A DNA stretch of 28,808 nucleotides, taken from assembly GCA_036397995.1 (NCBI GenBank), contig DASWHX010000130.1, positions 1-28,808 on the forward strand. Direction: 5' to 3'. The notes beneath the pieces were generated by a model. The model was not told the DNA's origin. It did no database searches and worked only from the letters and a program-made list of their open reading frames with translations. The translations under genes and the position numbers were made by a program. Shown here one piece after another: positions 14,817 to 23,264 of this stretch. Source of the DNA: DASWHX01 sp036397995 (GTDB lineage: Bacteria > Bacteroidota > Bacteroidia > Cytophagales > Cyclobacteriaceae). Positions within the stretch are counted from its first letter, which is position 1. Each line of letters opens with the position of its first letter.

Positions 14817-17302
14817 CGGTTGTTATTGTTTTCATGATCCCAATCAAAGTACTCATCTTCATTTAATCCCAACACGGCCCGCCTTTTAGCTCCTTTATTT
14901 TTGAATGCGGCTTTCAAATCATTAACTTCTTTCTTTAGGTCGGCGATAATTTTTTTCTTAACCGCTTCAGTGTCATAAGTAACTTTATAATCACTGGTAG
15001 TACCGGTTATGCGGAGAAACAGTTTACTTTTTCCTGTTCCATCGTCTTCTACAGCACCATAATACTCATCTTTATCCATGCGCGCCTTTATACGAAAAGG
15101 TACAATTACCCTATAATCAATTACCTGGTCAAATGTGTGTGTACCATTCAAAGTAAGACTTGTAATGTTTGAAGAAACCTCCATCTCAGGTAGAAAGATA
15201 GTTCTGTTCTGGATATGGATATCATTTTTCAAATCTGAAAATCTTAAATCAGACAAATCTTCTCCGTCAACGAACCTGGAAAGTTCTTGCATCGGCTCGA
15301 AGTTTAGTAATTGCCCATTCCGGATTGAAATTCCAATGTCAGCAATGAATTCAGGAGAAATAAAAGTGAGGTCTTTGCGAAAAGCCATTTCAGTTAAGAC
15401 ATCCGCATATACCTGGCCCTTCAGATTCTTATCAATAAGCCAGTCCTGGTTGAAGTTTTCAAAAACGTAAAAAACGCTGTCAATGTTAATTCGGGTAAGT
15501 TTGCCTTCCGCGTTTACGGTGATATGATTTTCTTCCCGGGCATTTATTAGGCCGCTTATATCCAATTGGCCTCCCATAGTCATAGCCCGGATGTCTTTTC
15601 CAACGGCGAGCTGGTCTTTCACCTTCAATTTACCGGTAACCCATCGGGCATCAAGTCTTCGAAATTTCACCCGCTTAACATCGCAGTCAAAAGAAAGAAA
15701 AAGTTCAGGTGGAATCCTGAAGACATATTCTTCTCTTGGGTTTTCCGTACTTGCCAGCAATTGATCCAAATCAATCAGGTCAGATTTTAGATCTGCTTCA
15801 ATTCCAAAGGTTTTTTGATCAAGCAGCAGGTAGGTTATTATGTTCTTGAAAAATCCATTGAGCATGAAATCACTGTTACCCAGGTTTCCAGTCACCTCAT
15901 TCAAAGCCAGGTCGCTGTTATTAAATAGAAGGCTGCCATTCAGATTCTGAAAAGGTAATTTATTTCCCTTCCATTTCACATTTACATCCAGCATGGCGAT
16001 GTCGCCGCTCATCTCAACTCTGTCAACAGTAGATTTGTTTTTGAGATTTGAGAGCTTTCCGGTAAAATCTATATTGAACTGAATAGCTCCCGAAGCTTGA
16101 TCGATACGTTCAACAGGATAAAAGGAGAAAAGAGAACTCATATCCATGGCGCCGGTAAAAACAGTTTCAATCCATGGATCTTTAAAATTGGTGATTGTTA
16201 AATCTCCGGTGAAGGTTTTTCCTTCCAGCCAGCAAAGAATATTGGTAAGCTTTAAAGTTGCCTGGGTGGGATCATTGAGATTTTTTGTTCGAAATTCTCC
16301 TGTCAATTGTACATCGGTTAGCCTTGATTGATACTCAGGATGAAATATCGCGGCTTTCTCAGTACCAAAATTTATAACAACTTCCGGAGACTTTGTGGAA
16401 GAAATAATTCCGGTTAGTTTTCCTTTCAAATAAATATCTCCCTCACTTTGATACCGGCTCAGCCTGTTTTGATTTTCTAAAGGCAGAAAATTAAGAATTG
16501 TTTGGATGTCGGAATCTTTGGCTTCAAAATCTAATTCCGTGAAGGAGGTATTGAAATCATAATTTCCAGTGATAACATAGTTTCCCCTGGCATTGGAAAG
16601 ATCGCATTGAGCAATGTCAAGGAATTTTGTTTCCAGGTTATAGGTGAGATCGGAATTAACTTTCCAATCTTGTGCCCGAATAAATTTATCATTTTCAAAA
16701 CGTAAATAATTGCTTGTAATATCCCCGTGCAACCGCGTAATAACATAATTATTCAATATTTGAAGGGAAGCATTTACAGAATGCAGGTCAAGATCGTACT
16801 CGCTGTCTTTCGCTTCATTAATAAAATTGAGATTTATCCGGGTGAGAAAAACTTTCTTAAGATCCACCACCATTCCCCCTGAAGATTTTTCCGCACGTTT
16901 CAGGATCTGATAATTGGGATTTCCGTTTTTGTCAATAGCCAATCTTACTTTTCCATTTTGAGCCTGTAATTCATTAATTACGTAATCGCCCTGTATCAAA
17001 TCCAGAATTGAAAAAGAAACTACGATAAGACCGGCGGTTGCAAGTATTCCGTGTTGAGCGGTATTCTCCTCAATTACTACATTGTGCAGAGCAACTGAAA
17101 CCGACGGAAAATTCTTCCAAATTGTCGCTTCAATTTTTTCCGCATGAATGGGAGTCAGTAGATGTTTATTTCCTTCGCGGATTAGCTGACCAACTATTTT
17201 GTCCTGGTAAAGATAAACAGTGACAGTCCCGGCGATTACCAGCACAAGCATGGTAAAGAAAAGGTAGAAAAAGCCCTTTTTAATGTATTTCAAACCAGTC
17301 AA
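14813..17302 (-). CDS. AsmA-like family protein
   Basis: This 829-residue protein is anchored by one N-terminal transmembrane helix (YLFFTMLVLVIAGTVTVYLY). The rest is long, rich in beta strands and repetitive, with an AsmA-like C-terminal region. AsmA/TamB/YhdP proteins span the periplasm and move lipids between the membranes or help outer-membrane biogenesis. Visible family features are LTPIHAEKIEATIWKNFPSV near the N-terminus, GNPNYQIL around 130, and LTLNGTHTFDQVIDYRVIVP near the C-terminus. The basic tail has KKKIIADLKKEVNDLKAAFK, a predicted coiled coil. No ATG is available before the helix, so the start is taken as TTG at 17302, with TTG at 17293 as the alternative. A TAnnTTTG element lies 12 bases upstream. 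Confidence 0.87.
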   Translation of the reverse strand: MTGLKYIKKGFFYLFFTMLVLVIAGTVTVYLYQDKIVGQLIREGNKHLLTPIHAEKIEATIWKNFPSVSVALHNVVIEENTAQHGILATAGLIVVSFSILDLIQGDYVINELQAQNGKVRLAIDKNGNPNYQILKRAEKSSGGMVVDLKKVFLTRINLNFINEAKDSEYDLDLHSVNASLQILNNYVITRLHGDITSNYLRFENDKFIRAQDWKVNSDLTYNLETKFLDIAQCDLSNARGNYVITGNYDFNTSFTELDFEAKDSDIQTILNFLPLENQNRLSRYQSEGDIYLKGKLTGIISSTKSPEVVINFGTEKAAIFHPEYQSRLTDVQLTGEFRTKNLNDPTQATLKLTNILCWLEGKTFTGDLTITNFKDPWIETVFTGAMDMSSLFSFYPVERIDQASGAIQFNIDFTGKLSNLKNKSTVDRVEMSGDIAMLDVNVKWKGNKLPFQNLNGSLLFNNSDLALNEVTGNLGNSDFMLNGFFKNIITYLLLDQKTFGIEADLKSDLIDLDQLLASTENPREEYVFRIPPELFLSFDCDVKRVKFRRLDARWVTGKLKVKDQLAVGKDIRAMTMGGQLDISGLINAREENHITVNAEGKLTRINIDSVFYVFENFNQDWLIDKNLKGQVYADVLTEMAFRKDLTFISPEFIADIGISIRNGQLLNFEPMQELSRFVDGEDLSDLRFSDLKNDIHIQNRTIFLPEMEVSSNITSLTLNGTHTFDQVIDYRVIVPFRIKARMDKDEYYGAVEDDGTGKSKLFLRITGTTSDYKVTYDTEAVKKKIIADLKKEVNDLKAAFKNKGAKRRAVLGLNEDEYFDWDHENNNNR

Positions 17303-17314
17303 TCAAATCCCTTA

Positions 17315-17360
17315 CAAAGATAGCAAAAATATAACGTGTAGAAGTGCGATACTGTATCAC
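17315..17360 (-). promoter_or_regulatory. Promoter and palindromic operator candidate for the AsmA-like gene
   Basis: On the minus strand TATCTTTG (17322-17315) matches TAnnTTTG exactly and lies 12 bases before the TTG start. The -33 region is weak. Further upstream, GTGCGATAC-T-GTATCAC (17344-17360, plus strand) is an imperfect palindrome with one bulged C. It is placed where an activator site could sit. The remaining 88 bases up to the response-regulator stop show nothing clear. Confidence 0.4.
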
Positions 17361-17448
17361 GGAATGCAAAATATATTATAAGCGTGGGAATTAGCCTGAG
17401 GTTAAGAATTCCTGTTCAATTTTACATAAATCACTACTCTGGATTTAC

Positions 17449-18171
17449 CTATTGAAAAATCTTCTTCATTACGATTTCTTTATACGATTTGCCAATAGGT
17501 ATTTTCCGTCCTTTAATTTCAATCTGATTACCTTCGATACTTTGCACTTTCTTTTTGTTGATGATGAACGATTTGTGAACTCTTAAGAATAAATCAGCCG
17601 GCAGCGATTGCTCCAGGCTTCGCAGTGATTCCAAAGAAATAATTTTTTGAGACTCCAGAACATAGGTAACATATTCTCGCAGGCCTTCAACATAAAGAAT
17701 ATCTTCAATATTCACCAGGTACTTTTTTGGTCCTGATTTTATTTGCATGAAGTTTGGTCCTGATTTTTTAATTTCTTCTGATGTGACATTCCCTGGTTTT
17801 CCTTTTCTTAAATTATGAAGGTCTGAAGCTTTTTGTACTGCAGCTACAAATCGCTCGAATGTAAAAGGTTTTAACAGATAATCCACCACATCCAGGGTAT
17901 AACCCTCCAAGGCATAATCAGGATAGGCCGTAGTAAAAATAACCATCGGCTTGATTCGCCGCATTGATTTGAGAAATTCAATTCCTGTCAACCCCGGCAT
18001 TTGAATATCAAGAAAAATCAAGTCTGTATTTTCAGAACTCAATGTTTCCATGGCTTCCAGGGGATTCTTAAAGGAATTTATAAGATCCAGTTGGGGAAGG
18101 TTATCAATGTAATCTTTGAGCAATACGCGGGCCGGATATTCGTCATCAATTACAATGCACCGGAGCTTCAT
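17449..18171 (-). CDS. LytTR-family response regulator
   Basis: This is a 240-residue cytoplasmic transcription regulator. The receiver domain (residues 1-120) has the acidic pair DDE at 9-11, the phospho-acceptor D55 in LIFLDIQMPGLTG, the conserved threonine in IFTTAYPDYALEGY, and the lysine in YLLKPF. The LytTR DNA-binding domain (about 140-238) contains VEGLREYVTYVL, LEQSLPADLFLRVHKSFIIN and IEIKGRKIPIGKSY. Its ATG follows the kinase stop with no spacer (TAAATG), so kinase and regulator are co-translated. LytTR proteins bind paired direct repeats upstream of targets; the divergent Spy-like/beta-barrel genes are the obvious candidates but no repeats were recognised. Confidence 0.94.
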   Translation of the reverse strand: MKLRCIVIDDEYPARVLLKDYIDNLPQLDLINSFKNPLEAMETLSSENTDLIFLDIQMPGLTGIEFLKSMRRIKPMVIFTTAYPDYALEGYTLDVVDYLLKPFTFERFVAAVQKASDLHNLRKGKPGNVTSEEIKKSGPNFMQIKSGPKKYLVNIEDILYVEGLREYVTYVLESQKIISLESLRSLEQSLPADLFLRVHKSFIINKKKVQSIEGNQIEIKGRKIPIGKSYKEIVMKKIFQ

Positions 18172-19218
18172 TTAGGTTTCAATTTCGAGTGAAACAGAAA
18201 ATTCTTTTTCGGTCTCCTCAATATTAAGCACGTATTTTCCGGGATACAATAATTCAAGTCTTTTCTTTACGTTTTGAATCCCAATGCCACCGGTGGCATC
18301 CTTTGAAAATTCAGTTGGCGGAAAGCTATTCTTTAAAATGAAAAGAACTTTATTGCCTGAAGTCTGAATTTTCAGATCAATCCAGCTGTTTTTGTCATCT
18401 TCTACTCTGCTATGCTTGAAACTATTTTCAATAAAAGGAATAAAAAGCATGGGTTCGATATAAAGACTTCCATCAACATTCTGGAAGTCGGCGGTAATAT
18501 TAACTTCCTCTTCGTATTTCAATTTTTGAAAACCGATAAAGTTGATGATATAATCGATCTCTTTAACAAGCGGTACTTTCTTTTCATTAGAATCATAAAT
18601 CACATACCTGAGCATTTCTGATAATTTCAAAATCATTTGCTGTGCATTTTGAGAATTGCTGCGCATCAGTGAATAGATATTATTCAAGGCATTAAACAGG
18701 AAGTGCGGATTTATCTGAGATTTCAGGAACTTCATTTCAGATTGGAGATTCTCATTAATAAGTGAAAGTTCTTGTTGTTTCCTCCTTCGTTCGCGGTTTA
18801 TCAGCCAGTAGGTAGTACTAATAAAAAGAATTGCTGTTGATGACAACATGTTGCTAATCATCCAGCGGCTGAAAATCGGACGCGGTCCCTGAAACTGTCT
18901 TCGAGGTCTGATGCTATCAAGTGCTTCACGGAAAATTCCAACTTCGCTGGTGAAATTGAAAAAATAATATACGCCAATAATAAGGGTAAGAAGGCCAAAT
19001 ACATAAACTGCATACTTTCCGCGTTCCAGCAATTTCGGAAGAATAATTTCAGTATTCAGATAAAATAGTAAAGCATGCACAAAAACAACTCTTGCTGATA
19101 ATGCCCAGGCATACTGAGACTCAAATGGAAAGGACATTAAATAAAAAACAACAAGTCCATACCCTGCCCATAGCAGCAGGTGGATAATAAGCGCCGGAAC
19201 TTTTAGTTGTTTTGACAT
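18172..19218 (-). CDS. LytS/YehU-type sensor histidine kinase
   Basis: This inner-membrane sensor kinase has 348 residues when read from ATG 19218. Four hydrophobic helices lie in the first half (LIIHLLLWAGYGLVVFYL, RVVFVHALLFYL, YVFGLLTLIIGVYYFF and MLSSTAILFISTTYWLI). A short coiled coil (RRKQQELSLINENLQSEM) follows. The His_kinase domain has the phospho-acceptor histidine in KSQINPHFLFNALNNIYSLM. The ATPase domain has FIENSFKHS (N box) and GGIGIQNVKKRLELLYPG (G box). An in-frame ATG at 19266 is rejected because a near-perfect promoter lies between it and 19218. The short extracytoplasmic loop between helices 3 and 4 may be the sensing part. It pairs with the downstream LytTR regulator. Confidence 0.93.
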   Translation of the reverse strand: MSKQLKVPALIIHLLLWAGYGLVVFYLMSFPFESQYAWALSARVVFVHALLFYLNTEIILPKLLERGKYAVYVFGLLTLIIGVYYFFNFTSEVGIFREALDSIRPRRQFQGPRPIFSRWMISNMLSSTAILFISTTYWLINRERRRKQQELSLINENLQSEMKFLKSQINPHFLFNALNNIYSLMRSNSQNAQQMILKLSEMLRYVIYDSNEKKVPLVKEIDYIINFIGFQKLKYEEEVNITADFQNVDGSLYIEPMLFIPFIENSFKHSRVEDDKNSWIDLKIQTSGNKVLFILKNSFPPTEFSKDATGGIGIQNVKKRLELLYPGKYVLNIEETEKEFSVSLEIET

Positions 19219-19224
19219 ATTGAA

Positions 19225-19257
19225 CAAAAGTAAAGCATATAAAAAGCCAGGTTCAAA
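19225..19257 (-). promoter_or_regulatory. Strong Bacteroidota promoter of the kinase-regulator operon
   Basis: On the minus strand TTTG (19257-19254), a 21-base spacer and TACTTTTG (19232-19225) match TTTG-N17-23-TAnnTTTG exactly. Only 6 bases separate the -7 element from the ATG at 19218, so the mRNA should have almost no 5' leader. Confidence 0.65.
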
Positions 19258-19426
19258 CGAATTCAATCAATTACCGAAATCAATCAACGAACAGCCATTA
19301 TTAATCATCATGTGGATTTTTTGGGAAGTTTGTTGAATGAATGATGGCTTACGTTGAATAGTTTTTATCGTGCTAAACCAAATTCGGAAATTAGCGTCAA
19401 AGTATCACTGTAAAGAATCCGGAGTT

Positions 19427-19810
19427 ATGAAAAGATTAAGTTATTCGTTGATAATAATTTTCAGCCTGTTTGCTTTTGATAAATTGATTGCCCAAACCCG
19501 TCAAGGCGGTGGCCAGGGGTTTAACCCGGCAGAAATGATTGAAGCGGAAAAGAAAGCCGTTTTAGATCGGATAACAACTCTTACAGAGGATCAGAAAGAA
19601 GTAATTGAGATAATATATACTGACTATACAGAATCATTCGGGAAGGCTCGCGAGAAATCCAGTGGCGATTTTCAGGTTATGCGGACAAAAATAGTGGAAT
19701 TAAGAGCTGAGAAAGACAAATCACTGAAAGAAGTTTTAACAGAAGATCAATATAAAGAATACATAGCCTTGATGGAGGAAATACGTCAACGGAGAATCCG
19801 GGGTAATTAA
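19427..19810 (+). CDS. Spy/CpxP-like (LTxxQ-type) periplasmic protein
   Basis: This is a 127-residue exported protein read from ATG 19427, which has GGAG 6 bases upstream. A signal peptide (MKRLSYSLIIIFSLFAFDKL, then IAQ) is followed by a short glycine-rich stretch (TRQGGGQGFNPAEM). Next comes a helical domain with two LTxxQ-like repeats, LTEDQKEVIEIIYTDY and VLTEDQYKEYIALMEEIRQ. This layout matches periplasmic Spy/CpxP-type chaperone or stress-sensor proteins. Its stop lies 4 bases before the start of the outer-membrane beta-barrel gene, so they form a transcription unit. The divergent kinase-regulator pair lies about 210 bases upstream. The small protein may bind the barrel or its client, or feed back on the kinase; these are inferences. 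Confidence 0.75.
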   Translation: MKRLSYSLIIIFSLFAFDKLIAQTRQGGGQGFNPAEMIEAEKKAVLDRITTLTEDQKEVIEIIYTDYTESFGKAREKSSGDFQVMRTKIVELRAEKDKSLKEVLTEDQYKEYIALMEEIRQRRIRGN

Positions 19811-19814
19811 AAAA

Positions 19815-22643
19815 ATGAAGAAGATAATATTTAGTTTGGTTTTGGTTCTGAGCTCATATGCAGCATGGGCTCAGACCTTTTCCCTCACGGGAACACTGAA
19901 AGACAGCGTTGACAATTCGCCATTAATTGGGGCCAATATAATTCTTACCAGTGTAAGAGAAACAGACAAGAAGTTTTATGCTGTGGCCGATATTAACGGT
20001 AATTTCCAGGTTACCGGTTTGGAGAAAACCTTTTATAAAATGGAAGTTAGTTTCGTTGGTTATGGAACTCTGAAAAAATTTGTGAGAATAACAGATCCTG
20101 TAACCACTTTAGGAAATGTGTTGATGAATGAAGATGCAGAATTGCTGCAGGAGGTAACAATAGAAGGGGAAACAGTGGCTTCAGTTCAAAAGGGTGATAC
20201 GACTCAGTTCAATGCGAATGCTTTTAAGACCAACCCCGATGCAAATACTGAAGATTTAATCCGGAAGATGCCCGGCATTACAGTTGAAAACGGAACCGTT
20301 CAGGCGCAGGGCGAAAATGTAGGCAAAGTCCTGGTAGATGGACGGGAGTTTTTTGGAAATGATGCAACGGTTGCTCTGCGTTCCTTGCCGGCAGATGTTG
20401 TGGAGAAGATTGAAGTATTCGACAGGTTAAGCGACCAATCTCAATTTACCGGTTTCGATGACGGCAACACCACCAAGACAATAAACATTGTTACAAAGTC
20501 TACACTGAAGACTAGTCAGTTTGGAAAGATTTACGCAGGCTACGGTACTGATAACAGGTACCTTGCTGGTGGTAATCTTAATATTTTTAATGGTGATCAA
20601 CGGATTTCATTTATTGGTATGTCCAATAATATCAGTGAACAAAACTTTTCTACGCAGGATTTGCTGGGTGTTGTTGGTACAAGTAACCAAAGACGTGGAT
20701 TCGGAGGTGGCGCGGGCGGCGGATTCACCGGGGGCCGTCCAGGATTTACAGGTGGTAACTTCCGGTTTGGCGGAACATCAAACTTCCTGGTTGGTCAGCA
20801 AAATGGAATCACTTCAACCAATTCTTTCGGAATCAATTTTATGGATTCCTGGGGAGAAAAAGTGAATATTACCGCTAGCTATTTTTTCAATATGACCAAT
20901 AATGATAATCTGCAGCTGGTTTCCCAGGAATATTTCCTGGATGACAATAATCAATTCTATGATGAATCAACAATTTCACGGGCGGACAATATGAATCATC
21001 GGCTGAATCTTAGATTGGAGTATACGCTAAATGAAAGAAACTCTTTAATCTGGACACCCACCGTTAATTTACAGGATTATGAATCCTCTTCACAGGTGGC
21101 AGGAGTTAATTATTTAGATGAAACCAATTTACTTAGCGAAACTGAAAATTTTAACAGCGCGAACAACTACGGATATAACATTGCAAGTAATCTTCTGTTG
21201 CGTCACAGCTTTGCAAAGCGGGGCAGAACTTTATCATGGAACATTAGAACCGATTATAATGAAAAAGACGGGGATGCATTTCTCACTTCGTCCAACAATT
21301 TTTACAACGGACCGGTATATTCAAGCGATTCATTGCTCCAGCAAACAATGACAGGTTCCGATGGCTATACTTTTGCATCCAATCTTGTTTATACGGAACC
21401 GCTGGGTGAATCAGGTCAGTTGCAGTTGAATTATAATACTTCTTTTACAAGGAGTAATTCCACCCGATATACTTATGACTTTAACTACAGCGATCAGCTT
21501 TTCTCAGTTCTGGATACCGCTTTATCAAACACATTCATGAATGATTATCTTACTCAAAGAGCAGGTGGCAGTTACAGGTTGCGCAAAGGCAAGGTATTCT
21601 TCACGCTCGGTGCTGATTTTCAAAATGCAAACCTTGTGGGTGATCAAACGTTTCCGGTTGAAACAAGTGGAGAAAAAACCTTTAATAATATTCTACCGAA
21701 TGCAATGTTTATGTTCACAGTTTCAAGAAACACCAATTTGAGGATTTTCTACAGAACCCGGACCAATGCGCCTACTATCAGTCAGTTACAAAATGTTGTT
21801 GACAACAGCAATCCCTTACAATTAACAACAGGTAATCCGGATTTGAAACAGCAGATAGATCATTTCGTAATTGCCCGGTATTCCCTGAGCAGGGTTGAAT
21901 CAAATAGTACTTTTTTTGCTTTAGCATTTCTGCGATTCGCAGATAATTACCTGGGGAATTCTACGATAATTGCGGATCAAAACATGGTTCTCCCGGACGG
22001 CACGGTTTTGAACCGTGGCAGTCAGTTTTCCATGCCGGTTAACCTGAGCGGATACTGGAGTGGACGAGGATTCCTCACTTATGGCTTTCCATTACGATTT
22101 GTAAAATCAAACCTGAATCTAAGCAGCTCTTATAACTATTCAAGAACTCCCGGGCTGATAAATAACGCGTTGAATAATTCAGATTCACATACGTTTAGCG
22201 AAGGCATAACACTCAGCAGTAATATCAGCGAAAAAATAGATTTCACCCTTTCATATTCCGCTAATTATAATATTGTGGAAAATTCAATCCGGCCTGAGTT
22301 GGATAACAACTATTTCTATCATACAGCAGGATTTGGTTCGGCAATCACATTTTGGAAAGGCTTAGTGTTACGAAATGATCTTAATAACTATCTGTACCGT
22401 GGCTTGTCGGATGAATTCAACCAGGATTTCTTCTTATGGAATATAAGCCTGGCGAAGAGAATCTTCAAAGAGCAAAACGGAGAAATAAGGTTGGGTGTGT
22501 TTGATGTACTGAAACAGAACAGAAGTATTACCAGAAATGTTACAGAAACTTATGTGGAGGATGTGAATACCGAAGTATTGAAACAATACTTCATGTTAAC
22601 CTTCACTTATAACCTGAAGGCATTAGGTCAGAAGAAAGGATAA
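19815..22643 (+). CDS. Outer-membrane beta-barrel receptor-like protein with carboxypeptidase-regulatory-like N-domain
   Basis: This 942-residue protein belongs to the Bacteroidota outer-membrane beta-barrel (TonB-dependent receptor-like) families. It has a signal peptide (MKKIIFSLVLVLSSYAAWAQ). A CarboxypepD_reg-like domain follows (GTLKDSVDNSPLIGANIILT, YKMEVSFVGYGTLKKF), then a plug-like region (FKTNPDANTEDLIRKMPGIT, GKVLVDGREFFGNDATVALR). A long barrel rich in alternating aromatic strands occupies the rest. A glycine-rich insertion (RRGFGGGAGGGFTGGRPGFT, about residues 292-322) interrupts the first barrel part and resembles an extracellular or periplasmic loop. No SusD partner gene follows, so classic polysaccharide uptake is not indicated. 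The last 41 bases overlap the convergent GNAT gene. Confidence 0.88.
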   Translation: MKKIIFSLVLVLSSYAAWAQTFSLTGTLKDSVDNSPLIGANIILTSVRETDKKFYAVADINGNFQVTGLEKTFYKMEVSFVGYGTLKKFVRITDPVTTLGNVLMNEDAELLQEVTIEGETVASVQKGDTTQFNANAFKTNPDANTEDLIRKMPGITVENGTVQAQGENVGKVLVDGREFFGNDATVALRSLPADVVEKIEVFDRLSDQSQFTGFDDGNTTKTINIVTKSTLKTSQFGKIYAGYGTDNRYLAGGNLNIFNGDQRISFIGMSNNISEQNFSTQDLLGVVGTSNQRRGFGGGAGGGFTGGRPGFTGGNFRFGGTSNFLVGQQNGITSTNSFGINFMDSWGEKVNITASYFFNMTNNDNLQLVSQEYFLDDNNQFYDESTISRADNMNHRLNLRLEYTLNERNSLIWTPTVNLQDYESSSQVAGVNYLDETNLLSETENFNSANNYGYNIASNLLLRHSFAKRGRTLSWNIRTDYNEKDGDAFLTSSNNFYNGPVYSSDSLLQQTMTGSDGYTFASNLVYTEPLGESGQLQLNYNTSFTRSNSTRYTYDFNYSDQLFSVLDTALSNTFMNDYLTQRAGGSYRLRKGKVFFTLGADFQNANLVGDQTFPVETSGEKTFNNILPNAMFMFTVSRNTNLRIFYRTRTNAPTISQLQNVVDNSNPLQLTTGNPDLKQQIDHFVIARYSLSRVESNSTFFALAFLRFADNYLGNSTIIADQNMVLPDGTVLNRGSQFSMPVNLSGYWSGRGFLTYGFPLRFVKSNLNLSSSYNYSRTPGLINNALNNSDSHTFSEGITLSSNISEKIDFTLSYSANYNIVENSIRPELDNNYFYHTAGFGSAITFWKGLVLRNDLNNYLYRGLSDEFNQDFFLWNISLAKRIFKEQNGEIRLGVFDVLKQNRSITRNVTETYVEDVNTEVLKQYFMLTFTYNLKALGQKKG

Positions 22644-23184
22644 GATTTTTTTTAAGGACATAATCGATATTATTCTTACCGGCGTAATCATAATCAATTT
22701 CACCAATAACGTCAAAGCCCTGCCGTTTGTAAAAACGCAGAGCTCTCGGACTTAAGCTCCAAACAGTGGAATAAAAGTTTTGAAATCCACGGGATTGATA
22801 ATGTTCACTCATCATCTGCATAAACTTTGTACCAATTCCTTTGCCGGTATATTTTTGCAGCAGATATAATTTAAACAATTCCGCGGAATTGTCGGATCTT
22901 TTGCGGATACTATCTTCAATCAAAATAAAACGCCTTACCTGCGCGAAACCAATTGCCCGGTCAGACTTCTTAACCAGAAAGTAATCCTGATCTTGTTTTG
23001 CAATTTCCTTCTTCAGAGTTTCTTCGGAAAAAAAATCTTCAAGATATGGTTTTAAGTCATTATAAGTGTAGGAGCCAAAGTAAGCTTGAAAATAAGCAAG
23101 TGTTGATACTTCATGCAAACTGTGTAAATCAGCATCCTGAACCAATTCAAATTTAATCAGAGACTTATCGCTTATTGAAACCAT
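22603..23184 (-). CDS. GNAT-family N-acetyltransferase
   Basis: This 193-residue protein is read from ATG 23184; an in-frame TTG at 23214 would only add a hydrophobic-looking leader. The GNAT fold is visible. Motif A (KLYLLQKYTGKGIGTKFM) contains the acetyl-CoA-binding (Q/R)xxGxG/A pattern as QKYTGKGIG. The C-terminal block is STVWSLSPRALRFYKRQGFD. The likely reaction is acetyl transfer from acetyl-CoA to an amine; the acceptor is unknown. The 3' end runs 41 bases into the convergent outer-membrane protein gene, so both coding regions share sequence there. It is a single gene, divergent from the S9 peptidase. Confidence 0.9.
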   Translation of the reverse strand: MVSISDKSLIKFELVQDADLHSLHEVSTLAYFQAYFGSYTYNDLKPYLEDFFSEETLKKEIAKQDQDYFLVKKSDRAIGFAQVRRFILIEDSIRKRSDNSAELFKLYLLQKYTGKGIGTKFMQMMSEHYQSRGFQNFYSTVWSLSPRALRFYKRQGFDVIGEIDYDYAGKNNIDYVLKKNLILSSDLMPSGYK

Positions 23185-23264
23185 CGAGGTAAAAATCAAA
23201 AAGAAGCACAACAATCCAAAAGAAATGCCAACTTTTATTAATTTGTTATCAAAACACCAAACTC

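Noticed and set aside
19370..19426. Upstream TTG/ATG-type extension of the Spy-like protein
   Set aside because: The extension would put 19 residues before a clean signal peptide; ATG 19427 has GGAG upstream.
19815..22643. Considered a SusC/SusD polysaccharide utilisation locus
   Set aside because: There is no SusD-like gene or glycoside hydrolase beside the barrel gene; the neighbours are a Spy-like protein and a GNAT enzyme.
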